A stretch of DNA of 64,000 nt from Cranoglanis bouderius (GCA_023630585.1 CM042545.1:1227415-1291414); one strand, 5' to 3'; numbered from the stretch's first letter, positions 1 to 11,974 are shown. Program-made: numbers and translations. Notes: a model not told the origin generated them from the sequence alone.

Positions 1-98
1 ATTAAAGTTAACGATTTTACATAAGAATGAATAATAATCTGCAGGATCTGAAAATCCAAAAATAGATTTATTTGGCTTTGTGTCTGGGTGTGTTACAG

Positions 99-258
99 AT
101 GTCTCAGCACCAGGTACATGCAGTACAGCAGCTGGCGAAGGTAATGGGCTGGCACGTGCTAAGCTTCTGTAATCATGTGGGACTCGGCGCCATTGAGAGC
201 ATTGGCAATGCCTCTGCCATTACAGTAGCATCACCAAATGGAGCTTATGCCATTTCAG
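99..258 (+). CDS. med17: Mediator subunit 17, penultimate coding exon
   Basis: MED17 is a head-module subunit of the nuclear Mediator complex that links activators to RNA polymerase II. The exon is bounded by acceptor TTACAG (ends 98) and donor GT at 259-260. It encodes 53 codons plus one base, beginning MSQHQVHAVQQLAKVMGWHV and ending GAYAIS. The final G joins the first two bases after the acceptor at 10030 to make a valine codon, so AIS reads into VRNGPES in phase 1. The joined product matches the C-terminal end of vertebrate MED17 as I recall it. The upstream exons lie outside the window. The annotated region before 99 reads open by chance and is intron. Confidence 0.85.
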
Positions 259-515
259 GTATATGCACACATAGCAACATACATGCAAATATACTCCTTG
301 TTTTCCTGTTTGCAACCCATATGTGTATGCTTCTTTGTGTGCGCATAGTGCAAAGAGGGAACATAGACTCCAATTAAAGTGTTTTAAATTTCCTCTTGTT
401 TTAAATAGGTCTCATTGTGCATTACATCGCAGTGCAATGCATTTTGTCATGGCATTTGCTGTCTTGTGAGGATCACATAAATATTGAGGGTCACAATATT
501 GGTGTTACTTACATA

Positions 516-1738
516 CAGTTGCAATCAAAATGATTCAACCCCCATTGCAAATCAGGTTTACTCTTTCCCCAAATTCAACTGAAAATGCAACTTACAATGC
601 CTTCTCCAGTTTCAAAATTATTCAACCCCCTGAATAGAATTCCTCACATTGTGCTTCATTAGTTGCACCAGGTGTACTTGAGATGGAACACATGAAATAC
701 CTGAACTGGCTAGGGGCAGAAAATACATGAAACACCTGGATGGGGCAGAAAACTGAAGCTATCAACGGCTGCAACCAGATTTCTGAGAAGGCAGATTATG
801 AAAAACCCTCGAGTGACTGCAAAAGACCTGCAGCAAGAGGTTTCAGTGAGCGCAGTATGGTGCGTACTAAACGCAGAAGGTTTCTATGCCAGAACTCCAA
901 GATGTACACCACTACAAGCACAAGAAAAGTCGGCTCAAAATCATATAAATAAGCCACAGAAGTTTTGGGATTCTGTTCTGTGGAGCGATGAAGCAACGGG
1001 ACCTTTTCGGCACGGTGGATCAGCAGTATGTCTGGCGAAAGAAGAATGAAGAAAGAACACTCTGTCCACAGTCAAGCATGGTGGTGGCTCGGTGATGCTC
1101 TTGGGCTGCTTTGCATCCTCTGACACTGGAAACCTGCGGTGTGTGGAAGGCAAGATGGATTCATTGAAGTATCAGGAGATCCTAGGAGAAAACGTCATGG
1201 CGTCTGTGAGGAAGCTGAAGCTTGGGCGTCATTGGACCTTCCAACAGGACAATGATCCGAAGCATACCTCAAATTCCACCAAGGCTTGGTTGCAGAAGTA
1301 GTCCTGGAAGATTCTACAGGGCCATCACAGTCACCTGACTTTGAACTGACCATAGAAATTCTCTGGTGGGATTTGAAGAAGGTGGTTGCAGCACGCAAAC
1401 CCAAGAATATGGAACTGGAGGCCATTGCTCAAAGATTCCTCAGGAACGCTGCCAGAAGCTGGTGTCTGGCTATGCGTCTCGTTTGCAGCAGGTCATAACA
1501 GCAAAATGGTGCTCTACTAAGTATTAAGGATGGTTGTCATGAAGGGGTTGAATAATTTTGAAACTGGAGAAGTCATTATCAGTTTGAAGTCATTTTCAGT
1601 TGAATTAGGGGAAACCACTTGAAGCATTCGTTGTGCTGAACTATTTCAGTTGCTTTTGTTTGATTTGTTCATTGCAAACAGCTGAAAGTCTGTACATTTT
1701 GACAAGAAACCTGATTTTCAACAGGGGTTGAATAACAG
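516..1738 (+). mobile_element. Tc1-like transposon, degenerate copy (CAGTTGCAATC family)
   Basis: The left terminal repeat starts CAGTTGCAATC just after TA at 514-515. The transposase region (about 740-1500) is recognisable by the VKHGGGS-like block, LGCFASSDTGN, and QQDNDPKHTSNSTKAW, but is broken by frameshifts and stops. The right end decays at GGGGTTGAATAA, before the terminal bases present in the sister copy at 41525-42863. The element lies in the same direction as med17. It is a dead copy. Confidence 0.85.
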
Positions 1739-1905
1739 AGCTATGTCATAATTTTTATTTTTAACCCGAAAATGCTTCCTGTCTGTATAATTCATACATT
1801 CTGGTTCATACATATAGGGCTGAACACCAGTATTTACGGTGTCAGTCATACTGGTCAGTCATACCATTACCCAAAAAATCTATTATTATAGTATATATTG
1901 TACTA

Positions 1906-1928
1906 TAATACATAATAATAATAATATA

Positions 1929-1960
<32 letters not shown>

Positions 1961-1968
1961 TAATAATA
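1906..1968. repeat. (TAA)n-rich simple repeat
   Basis: The sequence is almost entirely ATA/TAA triplets with a few interruptions, inside the med17 intron. Confidence 0.9.
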
Positions 1969-2239
1969 CTTGAGTATATATTGGATGTCAGAAATCCGAC
2001 ATGCTACTGTTCGGCAGGACAAAGATACAGATTCCGAGGCCATTTTCTTGCCAAATGCTTAAGCCATCTCAGTTGCGAATTGCTTTACAATTTTGCCTTT
2101 TGCAAGCACTAGTGAAACCACATAAGATGACTTTAGTGATGATTCTTGCAGTGTCATGCATTTGGCAAAAAGGTTTTGCTGACTATGTATTTTACCTCTT
2201 AAATCTGAGATGATAACAACTCTGGCATCACCAGTTCTT

Positions 2240-2413
2240 TGTTAGCAGTGGTATAATGCGATTTAAATTAAAATCTTTCATTATAGATTTCGTTTCCAAA
2301 CAAACCAAACACATGGGTGTCCCCTTGAACTCTGTAAAAAGGTAATCTGTTTCCCACCTTGACTGGAAAACACTTTTTATTGTAAATTTTTCTTTTCTAA
2401 TTTTGGTGAACAT
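2240..2413 (-). pseudogene. hAT/GTF2IRD2-like transposase N-terminal fragment
   Basis: The minus-strand reading contains W-x3-YLFTEFKGTPMCLVC and ETKSIMKDFNLNR, the BED/CxxC-like N-terminal pattern of hAT-derived GTF2IRD2-type proteins. The histidine pair that should follow is lost. Only about 55 codons remain. A 39-bp part of it (2257-2295) recurs inverted in the loop of the palindrome at 2993-3028. Confidence 0.5.
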
Positions 2414-2748
2414 TCACATTAGCATGCACATGCTCTTTGACTTAATGGAAGATGAATCAAAATCCTACTACACTGTAATTACTACGGTGATCGGCAGGGT
2501 CTGTAGAACTAGCGACCTCTCCAGGTTGGGGTTAGTATTAACTTCCTGATCTTCCTGAAAGCAGTCTTTCCATGACCCACTTTTCAAATGTATTAAAATC
2601 GATCATCAGAGTATAATATGGTCCAGCGGGCTGTATTTAAAGATATTGCAGGCCGTATCCTCCCCGTGGGCTGCCAGTTGCCCATCCCTGCTCAGAGACT
2701 ATTGTGTGTGAAATTTCCAGGAGATCAGCAGTTTCTGAAATACTCACA

Positions 2749-3266
2749 TATATCCCACCCCTTGACAGGTACCTTTGTAACAAGATAATCAATGCTATTC
2801 ATTTCACCTGTCAGTGGTTTTAATGTTATGGCTGATTGGTGTATATATCATGTGGCAGCAGCACATTACAGAAAAAATCATGCAGATACAGGTCAAGAGC
2901 ATTGGGTAACATTTACATGAAACATTAGAATGAAGAAAAAGTGTGATCTCTGTGACTTTAACCATGACATGGATGTTGATACCCAAAACAAAACGAAATC
3001 TATAATGAAAGATTTTAATTTAAATCGCATTGGGTATCAACATCCATGTCATGGTTAAAGTCACAGAGATCACACTTTTTCTTCATTCTAATGTTTGATG
3101 TAAATGTTACCCAATGCTCTTGACCTGTATCTGCATGATTTTTCTGTAATGTGCTGCTGCCACATGATATATACACCAATCAGCCATAACATTAAAACCA
3201 CTGACAGGTGAAATGAATAGCATTGATTATCTTGTTACAAAGGCACCTGTCAAGGGGTGGGATATA
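2749..3266. repeat. Near-perfect palindrome built from Tc1 5' ends
   Basis: Arms 2749-2986 and 3030-3266 are reverse complements with very few differences, separated by a 43-base loop. Each arm contains a Tc1-like terminal sequence (ACACCAATCAGCCATAACAT) plus about 140 bases outside it. The right arm runs on into a Tc1 body; the left arm runs into a short internal Tc1 scrap (2695-2745). Confidence 0.85.
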
Positions 3267-4735
3267 TTTGGCAGCAAGTAACAGTCAGTTCTCAAAGTTG
3301 ATGTGTTGGAAATATGAAAAATGGGAAAGCGTAAGGATCTGAGAGACTTTGACAAGGGTCAAATTGTGAAGGCTAGATGACTGGGTCAGAGCATCTCCAA
3401 AATGGCAGATCTTGTGGGGTGTTTCCAACCCCCCCCAATAATCAGAACTAGCTATTACAACTCCCCCAATATTTATACTAAGATCAGCTGAAACGTATGT
3501 AGAAGTAATTTATTTTGTAACATTATTGGTGTTTCGAATCGATAGTGAGTTTGTCATAATAAATCAGATAAAAATACTAAAATACCCCCTCCGTTGCGCA
3601 AGTTGGTATCGCCCAACAATTACCTCGCAACACAATGGATGATTTCTGCCATTTGAGTGGAAGAGAGCACAGGTAGCTTTGAAGTGCTGCCCAGCAGACT
3701 ACTTTGCATTGCTGGTGAGAGAGGGACAGTAAAAAAAAAAAAGTAATAAAACATGTACTCAGGAGGTAGGATAATGTGGTGTAATCTAGCTAATGACACT
3801 CCACATATATCGTAACTGGAGGGTGGGGGTAAATGGGCTGGTCTCCTCTTCAGGAAATGAAACAAATGCTCCACTGGCTTAAGGTCTGGTGATTAACACA
3901 CCCCAAGGTTTGCATCTTGCGGTATGACCTCTATATTTCTGCTCTCAAAGTCTTCTTCCAACAGTGGATTGTGATACCTTCACCCTTGGCCTGTGGAGGT
4001 TGTTGTTGCTGTCACTCACTGTTGTGACAGTTTTGGGGTTTTTATTCATAGCTCTCACAATGTTTCTGTCTTCAACTGCTGTTTTTTTTTTTTTTTGGCC
4101 AATCTGCTTGATGTCTAGGTGTTAGTAAACCAGTGGTAAACCAGATGATTTTTTTTTTAAATTAAAAAAATCATTAAATATATCGGGAAGCATACCCATT
4201 CAACCCCCCCAATGATCAAACCAAATCTACGCCCATGAGGATAGCCCATTTAGTCCAATCTCACAGAAGCACAAATTGGTGAAAAAGTTAATGATGTCTA
4301 TGATAGAAAGGTGTCAGAACACAGTGCATCACAGCTTGCTGCGTAGCTGCAGACCGGTCAGAGTGCCCATGCTGACCCCTGCCCACTGCTGAAAGCGCCT
4401 ACAATGGGCATGTGAGCATCAGAACTGGAACATGGAAGAAGTTGGCCTGGTCTGATGAATCACGTTTTCTTTTACATCAGGTGGATAGCCAGTTACATGT
4501 GCGTCGCTTACCTGGGGAAGAGATGGCACCAGGATGTACTATGGGCAAGCCCGGTGGCAGTGTGATGCTCTGGGCAATATTCTGCTGGGAAACCTTGCGT
4601 CCTGGCATTCGGGTGGATGTTACTTTTTACATGTACCACCAACTTAAATATTGTTGAAGACCAAGTACATCCCTTCATGGCAATGGTATTCTGTAGTGAC
4701 AGTGGCCTCTTTCAGCAGGATAATGCTTGAATGAG
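3171..4735 (+). mobile_element. Tc1-like transposon, interrupted and 3'-truncated
   Basis: The element begins at the terminal ACACCAATCAGCC and carries the transposase start region (GKRKDLRDFDKGQIV-like, about 3320-3420). It is interrupted at about 3423 and resumes near 4240. The second part encodes WKKLAWSDESRFLLHQVD, with the first catalytic Asp, and GKPGGSVMLWAIFCWETL. It fades after the FQQDNA-like block near 4730, so the right end and third catalytic residue are absent. It is a pseudogene. Confidence 0.8.
3423..4235. mobile_element. Repeat inserted into the Tc1 copy, with a minus-strand Tc1 helix-turn-helix scrap
   Basis: This block separates two halves of a Tc1 element. Its edges share C-rich runs (CCAACCCCCCCCAAT on the left, CAACCCCCCCAATGATCA on the right). 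On the minus strand at about 3940-4085 it reads EDRNIVRAMNKNPKT and VKVSQSTVGRRL, a Tc1-type DNA-binding N-terminus. Poly-A/T runs occur at 3731-3742 and 4081-4096. Family not determined. Confidence 0.55.
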
Positions 4736-5169
4736 TCCCTGATCAAAGTAAAAATTATTTTGTTCATCCATGATGCTGTGGCATTATGCCAAGCTTTTGC
4801 TGCTTCCAGAACAATAAAAAATGTCGAGTACACAGAAAAATTAAGCCGAGATCACGAGGCTTAGGGCTTCCATAGAAATCCATTTAGCTGTTGCATTTTT
4901 TAGTTTTTCCTATGTAGACTTACTAATTCTGTGCTGCCTCCTCTGTGTGGTCTGGCAGAACGTGCTGACTGTAGCAGCCAGGGTTATGCTAATTGTGGAG
5001 CTCGCTAAAACATGCTTTGAGTTCAGGTGGTATTTCAGGCTAGAATTGCTTCGATGGTACGCAAATTCCTTACTGCAGATAGCGCAAAAGTCTTATCAGT
5101 GCTTCCATCTGGATGCATTGTGAATGTAAAATTTCCCTTCAGAGGGCCAAGCAGAGTTTGGTTGTCATC

Positions 5170-5310
5170 TTGCATCATGCTCGTCACTGCATGCAATGTA
5201 AGATGACATTCAAGTCTGGGGCGGTGCAGGATGCGTTAAATGTGTTAATCATGTTAACACGTTATTTTTTCCAGAGTTAGTCACATTAACGTGTTAAATC
5301 GTCAGCCCTA
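5170..5310. mobile_element. hAT-type non-autonomous element end
   Basis: The minus strand starts TAGGGCTGACGATTTAACAC followed by repeated GTTAACA/TTAACG motifs, typical of the terminal part of vertebrate hAT short elements. The other end is not clear; 4740-5170 may belong to it but shows no recognisable coding sequence. Confidence 0.5.
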
Positions 5311-5329
5311 ATATACATATTCAAGCATA

Positions 5330-6195
5330 CAGTGGTGCTTGAAAGTTTCTAAGCCCATTAGAATTGTCTATATTTCTGCATAAATATGACCTAAAACAAC
5401 ATCGGATTTTCACACAAGTTGTAAAAGTAGATGACGAGAACTCAAACAAATGAGACAAAAATATTATACTTGCTTGTTTCTTTATTGAGGAAAATTCTGG
5501 TGTGACCCCTTTGTGGAGCAATAACTGCTACTAAATGCTTCCAGTAACTGCACATCGGCTTGGAGGAATTTTAGCCCATTCCTCAGTACAGAACAGCCTC
5601 AACTCTGGGATGTTGGTAGGTTTCCTCACATGAAGTGCTCGCTTCAGCTCCTTCCACAACATTTCTATTGGATTAAGGTCAGAATTTTGTCTTGGCCATT
5701 TCAAAATATTAACTTTATTATTTTTTATCCTTCTGGCTTGTCCATGTGATCTTTAGCAAATGCAGACAAGCAGCAATGTTCTTTTTGGAGGGCAGTGACT
5801 TTCTCTTTACAACTCTGCCATGCACGCCATTGTTGTTCAGTGTTCTCCTGATGGTGGACTCATGAGCATTGACATTAGCCAATGTGAGAGAGGCCTTTAG
5901 TTGCTTAGAAGTTACCCTGGGTTCCTTTTGACCTCACAGACTATTACACATCTTGCTCTTGGAGTGATCTTTGTTGGTCGACCACTCCTGGGGAGAGCAA
6001 CAGTGGTCTTCAATTTCCTCCATTTGTACACAATCTGACTGACTGTGGATTGGTGGAGTCCAAACTCTTTAGAGACCTTTTCCAGCCTGATGAGCATCAA
6101 CAACTCTTTTTCTGAGGACCTCAGAAATAAATGTTTGTGCCATGATACACTTCCACAAACATGTGTTGTGAAGATCAGACTTTGATGGATCCCTG
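5330..6195 (-). mobile_element. Internally deleted Tc1-like transposon
   Basis: A terminal repeat CAGTGGTGCTTGAAAGTTT starts near 5330. The minus strand encodes an N-terminal helix-turn-helix (LEKVSKEFGLHQSTVSQIVY, then a GRPTKITPRA hinge, 5912-6103). Further downstream on the minus strand it encodes the last catalytic block DFNPIEMLWKELKRALH (about 5600-5690). The middle of the transposase, including the first two catalytic Asp, is missing. The matching right terminus is not seen before 6325. Confidence 0.8.
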
Positions 6196-6324
6196 TTCTT
6201 TAAATAAAACATGTTCTCAGACTAAAGATGAGGAAAATAAGAGAGCAAGCAATTGCTGAAAAGTGTTGTAGGAAAACCAGAAAGTAGCAGGAACAACTGT
6301 TATACAAAGAACAATAAAGAAATA

Positions 6325-8450
6325 TAGCTGCAAGCAGCGACGCCGGGCCCAAGCACTATGGTGCCATCGCCACCCAGTGGGTGTAAGAAAACAATGCAAA
6401 TGAAGCAAGTGCTGTAGAGTAAAACACACAAATATACAAAGAAATGGGTATTAAGATTTGATGCGTTACCACGGCAACACTAAGATATCAAGACTCCTTT
6501 TGCAATTTTACATCAGCCGTGTCTCAACAATATTCTGACCAAGTTCAAAGTGATTCGGGTAAATATAAGTGGACTATTTGAAAGCCTGTTTTACGTGACC
6601 CACTTCCTGCTGCCAGTTGGTGGCACTATGACTGTGACTCACAATAATCACATCCATGTGATCAGCCCCTAGTACCAAACATACAGCTCAAGTTTCATCT
6701 AAATCACTCGATCCATGCAGAAGATATGAGACACTTCATGTTTCCCTTTTCCACCATAAATTTATTGCCTCGCCATGGTGAAGCTGTTCGAGATATCAAA
6801 AATCCCTTTGCAATTTTGCATCCTCATTGTCTTGCCATAATGTTCATGTGATTGTGATGACAATCACATGAATCCCCTAGGAGAAGGACTTAAAAAAGCA
6901 GAGCCTGCAGTTTTCAAATATTCCACATTAAATCCAAAATGGCTGACTTCCTGTTGGGCAGAGCTAATTACTGTCATTTTGAAAGTTGTCCGGCTTAATG
7001 AGAACAATAAATGTACTGAGTTTGGTGACTGTAGGTAAAACTGACCCCACCACTTTAGTCAAAAGGGGGCGCTACAGATCCCCCCACCCCCACCCCCTCC
7101 ATGCCCATGTCTTAGATTTTGCCTTCTCCTAATGGCCGACAACTCTGACGTGTGACGACTTTCATGAAATTTTAAGCATGCTAAGAGCCTCAAAAACACC
7201 AGAAACGAGCATTTATGTTTGATGCGTTACCATGGCAACACTATTTAAGGTATCAAGAATCCTTTTGCAAGTTGATATCAGCCGTGTCTCCACATTATTC
7301 TGACCAAGTTTGAAGCGATTCTGGTAAATATAAGAAGACTTTTTAAATGCCTGTTTTAAGTGAGACACATCCTGCTGCCATGTGGTGACGCTATGACTGT
7401 GACTCACAGCCCCCAGTACCAAACATACAGCTCAAGTTTGATCTAAATCACTCATTGCATACAGAAGATATGAGACACTTCCTGTTTACGTACGGGTCTG
7501 TGAAATTAGCCAAAAACACCTATCCAAGGTGTACCCAAAGTAAAATTAAAGCTGTTCTTGAACCATTTGGAGTACATGCATAGTTGTGGTCTCTTTTGAA
7601 AGGTGACACACTGAAGTTGTTTTTTTTTTTTTTTTTTTTAATAGAATCACTCCAATTGATACTGGTATTGAGTAATAGAGATTTGAACACACATTGAAAT
7701 AGAAGGATTTTTTTTTTTTTCACCTGATTTTTTTTTTTTGCATACAGAGGCCTGCAGATGACTACAGCTGGGAGATATTAGCTGGAAAACACAATTGGAC
7801 CATAGCATGAGGCCTTACCTAGTCCAAGGTCAAATGATAACAATACCAAAGAAAATTAATGTTTTACACATTTATTTAAGGATATGTCCATGCATTTTTA
7901 CCAAAATCACCTTTTGGAGACTCCAATGGGCCCTTGGTAACCCTTGGTAACACATACCTAGGATAAAAAGGCTACTACTCTTGATTTTCTCATAATTTTG
8001 GGCACTAATTAAAGGTGACACTAAGAGCTATCATATTCCATATCCAGCAAACTACAAAGTATATATTTATATGTATAAATTCATAATTGAATCCTTTGTG
8101 CGCTTTTACACACAAAAAATATATATTTCAACTTTGTTACGCAGCGTTGCGCAGGGACTTTTAAATTGAAGTGTTGAAACTCACCCATGAAGCCGCATAT
8201 CATAGTTTTCAGAATTTCATTGCCATACATTTATTACCTTGCCATGGCATAACCATTTGAGATTTCAAAAATCTCTCCAAAATTTAACATCCTCGTTCTC
8301 TTGGCATAATGTTCACGAAGTTTGGTGACAATCACATGAATCCCCTAGGAGGATTATTTAAAAGTTCACCAAAAAGTTCCCTGTACCATTGGGAAAAAAA
8401 AAAAAAAAAAATCCTTAGGAAAACAATAGGGCCCTGCGCACTTTGGGCCC
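6325..8450. repeat. Multi-block fish interspersed repeat with internal duplications
   Basis: The left edge carries ATAGCTGCAAGCAGCGACGC-CGGGCCCAAGC and the right edge CCTTAGGAAAACAATAGGGC-CC, an end pair common in ostariophysan repeats. Internally, 6440-6740 and 7213-7490 are diverged copies of one block (GATGCGTTACCA...ATATGAGACACTTC), and 6755-6890 and 8220-8355 are copies of another (ACAATCACATGAATCCCCTA). Poly-T and poly-A runs lie at 7620-7640 and 8395-8412. No conserved protein is visible. Confidence 0.65.
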
Positions 8451-8479
8451 TGTCTTATTTATACCCCGCTCATATCTGG

Positions 8480-9680
8480 TGTCTGGTGTTCCCTTTGTTA
8501 TGGGGGCTGTGTGGTGTCATCATGCCAAGATCTAAAGAGTTCTATAAGGCCTTCAGAAAAAAGGTTGTGGATGCCTATGACTCTGGTAAAGGATTTAAAA
8601 AGATCATTCCACTGTAAGGAAAATCATCAAGTGGTGCAGATTGCAAATGACTGCCAATTTGTTCAGGACTGACTGTCCCAGCAAATTCAGCCCAAGAACA
8701 GACCATCTGATGCAAAAACAAGTCTCCAAGAACCCCAAAATTTAATCACAGAATCTGCTAGTAAGTCTTGCAGCTGTTGGTGTCAAAGTGCATGCTTCTA
8801 CAATTAGAAAGTGATTGCCTATATGCTCATTGGCAAACTGTATTCTTGCAAAGGCTTTTTCCTGGCATGCCTCCCATGCAGGTGAAATTTGTGCAAAGAC
8901 CAAGCCTTTTGGAATAATGTGCTCTGGACAGACGAATCAAAGAGAGAGTTGTTTGGCCACAGTAACAGCAGACATACTTGGCACTGACTAAAGACAGCTT
9001 TTCAGGAGAAGCACCTAATACCAACTGTGAAGCACGGTGGCGGAAATGTTATGGTTTGGGGTTGCTTTGCTGCCTCAGGAACTGGACAACTTGCATTCAT
9101 TGATTCAACTATGAATTCTGCATCATATCAAAGAGTGATTGAAGATAATGCGAGGCCATCTGTCTGAAAGTTGAAGTTGTACCAAAAGTGGACCTTACAA
9201 CAGGATATTGGTCTTAAGCACACTAGCAAATCCACCAAGGAGTGGCTCAAAAGAAGAAGTGGCCTAGTCAAAGCCCAGATTTGAGTCCCATTGAAATGTT
9301 GTTGGGGGATTTGAAACAGGCAGTTCATGCAAGAAAACCCTCAACCATCTTGCAACTGAAATGATTGCATGGAGGAGTGGTCAAAAATTCCAGCAAGCCT
9401 GGTGGACAATTATGCAAAATGCTTACAAGAAGTTATTTCTGCTAAAGGGGGCAATACTAGCTTCTGAGGCCAAGGGTGTACTTACTTTTCACGTCTATTG
9501 ATGTTTCTGTTGAATAAATGATTGAAAAAGCTATTTTTCCCTTGTGGTTTTGTTCAAGTATATCAACATAAACAAATTGATAGGCATGGTTTCAAAGATG
9601 ATCAAATGTTTGCTTGTCCAAATATGTCAAAAAAGCCAACAATTTCCATGGGGTGTACTTATTTTTTTCACATGATGTTT
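8480..9680 (+). mobile_element. Tc1-like transposon, degenerate
   Basis: The transposase starts MPRSKEFYKAFRKKVVDAYD at 8521 and breaks after about 30 codons. Later blocks are an LWTDESKRELFG-like region (8925-8960), VKHGGGNVMVWGCFAASGTG (9030-9080), QQDIG-KHTSKSTKEWLK (9200-9250) and PIEMLLGDLKQAVHARKP (9290-9345), with several stops and frame changes. The right end reads GGGGTGTACTTATTTTTTTC near 9650-9680. It is a dead copy. Confidence 0.8.
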
Positions 9681-10030
9681 TCACATGTATGTATGTGTGT
9701 ATTTATGTATGTACATAAATTCAGTGAGGCTCTAACGTAACACTGCAACACTGACATCACTAATGTTAATATTCATATTGTCCATGTTATGTCCACGTTG
9801 AAATGAAAAAAAATTGTAAGAATTTAATGAAAAGCATACCGGAACAGCAAAAAGAAAAACCCAGTGATGCTCACAAGAAACAATTCCAGGCAATGCTTTA
9901 TGATGTCAACTCCACATTTCCTGTAGTATAAGCATAGGTGTCACAGTATACCAGTAAGAATGTCTGTTTTTAATCAAATTGATTGTGTGTGTGTGGGTGT
10001 GGTGGTGTTTCTTTTTCCCTTCCCTGCCAG

Positions 10031-10239
10031 TACGGAATGGGCCGGAGAGTGGATTTAAGGTTCTGGTTCAGTTTCCACGTTGCCAGGCTAAAGATCTCCC
10101 AAAAAGCGACGTATTGCAGGATGGGAAATGGAATTATTTGCGAGGGCCATATAAGGAAGTGCACTGGAGCAAGATGGAGGGCAGGAACTTCGTTTATAAA
10201 ATGGAGCTTTTAATGGCAGCACTTACTCCATATCCTTAA
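10031..10239 (+). CDS. med17: Mediator subunit 17, last coding exon
   Basis: This exon completes the MED17 C-terminus. After the acceptor CCTGCCAG it reads (V)RNGPESGFKVLVQFPRCQ, then AKDLPKSDVLQDGKW, and ends NFVYKMELLMAALTPYP with TAA at 10237-10239. These are the characteristic last residues of vertebrate MED17. It splices in phase 1 to the exon ending at 258. No stops or frameshifts are seen in either exon, so the gene looks functional despite the large repeat-rich intron. Confidence 0.87.
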
Positions 10240-10640
10240 AACAAAAGTGTCTGTGTGTCTATACATATACAGTGTGTACATGTTTTAACTTTTATCCTTA
10301 TAAGTAATGTTTTTTTCTCTTGGGATCCTGGTTGTTGTTGCATCGTGTTTGTACTACTTGCATTGTTGCTGTGCAGCAAACATCTCTTACATGCCTACAA
10401 ATAAATACAGTGTATCCTCTATCTGCAGACCAGTGGAATGTTTTTCCATTGTATCATTTAATTGGATTTCACATAGAATATGACTGCATTATGTTACTAG
10501 TTCCTTGGTTAAGAAACTTATTTGAGCAATATTAACGGCTATTGCATGCTTAAAAGTATTATGAGCTGTACATTGGTTACACCATTTTATTGTAGTTGTG
10601 TCTAGTTGTGTACTTGTAGAGCAATAAACTAAATGCCTCA
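10240..10640 (+). other. med17: Probable med17 3' UTR with two poly(A) signals
   Basis: AATAAA hexamers occur at 10400-10405 and 10623-10628, 160 and 384 bases after the stop codon. No repeat family is recognised between the stop and the second signal. The transcript end is inferred. Confidence 0.5.
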
Positions 10641-10744
10641 TTTATAAAACTTTTTGTGGTTTCCAGAGTTAACGTATGTGTGCAAACATAATTTCTTATT
10701 CATGACAAAAATAATATGCTATAAATGGTACTACACATGCATAT

Positions 10745-11058
10745 TTTGTTTAATCATGATATTTTTCAGAAAGTATTGGCATGGCAAGGGCAATTCTTTT
10801 GTTTTTGCTATACACTCATTTGGGTTTGAGATCAAAAGATGAACATGAGATGATTGATCAGAATTTCAGCTTTCATTTCCTGATATTTACATCTAGATGT
10901 GTTAAACAACTTACAGCATGGCACCTTTTGTGGCAGTTCACTGTTTCCCCCTGACGATGTCCTTTTCTGTGCTTTTGGGGTCGTTGTGTTGCTGCATGAT
11001 GAAGTTCCACCCAGTTAGATTGGATGCATTTCTCTCTAAATTGGAAGACAGATTGTAA
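10745..11058. repeat. Tc1-associated non-coding repeat fragment
   Basis: GGTTTGAGATCAAAAGATGA followed by CAGAATTTCAGCTTTCATTT and the GATGAAGTTCCACCC segment resemble the non-coding part of a common teleost Tc1-type element. No transposase blocks remain. Confidence 0.4.
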
Positions 11059-11059
11059 A

Positions 11060-11455
11060 ACGCTTTTAACAATGGTCATTGTCCCAAAGCAGCTTTACAG
11101 AAATATATAAATTCAGGATATAGATTTTAAATGTATGAATTTATGAATAACTCTGGGGCTTTGTAAGAGAAAGCTCTGCCCGCTGTAGCCTTTACTATTC
11201 ACAGTACCAACAAAAGCCTGCACATTTTGATCGAAAGAAGGCATGGAGGACCATAAAAGAACCCATGCAGTGTGGATAAGATAGGGGTGATGTAATCATA
11301 TCTTCTGGTTTTAGTAAGGACTCTTGCTGCTGCATTCTGGACTAACTGGAGCTTGTTTATGCACCTATTGGAACATCCAGACAGTAAGGCATTACAGTAA
11401 TCCAACCTAGAGGTTACAAAGGTATGAACTAGGTATGAAAGGTATGAACTGTATC
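11060..11455 (-). pseudogene. LINE (L2/CR1 group) reverse transcriptase C-terminal fragment
   Basis: The minus strand reads MDYCNALLSGCSN, LQLVQNAAARVLTKTRR and YITPILSTLHG, the conserved block downstream of the catalytic core in L2/CR1-type LINEs. The reading is lost after about 65 codons. The 5' half of apparently the same element lies at 13836-14870, on the other side of nested Tc1 insertions. Confidence 0.75.
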
Positions 11456-11974
11456 ATTTTCTGTGGCTTGTGATTCAGGGGCTCTTATGAAGATTGGTTG
11501 CATCCTGAACTCTGCTAAGCACCAGGATCTCTTGGCCCTAAACCTGGTTGCCTATGTCAGGAGGTTTAGACTTCTGAATAAACACAAATGGTTAAACAAA
11601 CAAGAAATCTAAGTTTTGCAATGACCATCTCAGTCAGATCTAAATCTTATTGAAAAGTGAAGAGAGGCCCACATGCACAAATGTAAAAGTATAAAGGAAC
11701 TTAAAATATTCTGGATCTGGTGTAAACCAAACAGAATTCCACAAAAAGATCATACCATCAACCATCAAGCATGGTGGTAGAAGTGTGGTGGTGTGGGGAT
11801 GCTTTGCTGCTTCAGGGCCTGGGCAACTGCAGTAATTGAGGGAACCATGAATTCTGCTCTCTACCAGAAAATCCTAAAAGAGAATGTCCAGCCTTCAGTC
11901 CGTAAGTTGAAACTCGAGCACAACTGGATTATGCCCCAAGACAATGATCCAAAGCATAGGAGTAAGTACTAGTA

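Larger units (their letters stand above)
259..10030 (+). other. med17: Last intron of med17, about 9.8 kb, repeat-filled
   Basis: A GT donor at 259 and a pyrimidine-rich CCTGCCAG acceptor ending at 10030 delimit one phase-1 intron. Nearly all of its recognisable content is transposon sequence, listed separately. Stretches 260-515, 1740-2240, 2415-2745 and 9690-10020 hold nothing I recognise apart from short AT-rich runs. Confidence 0.8.
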
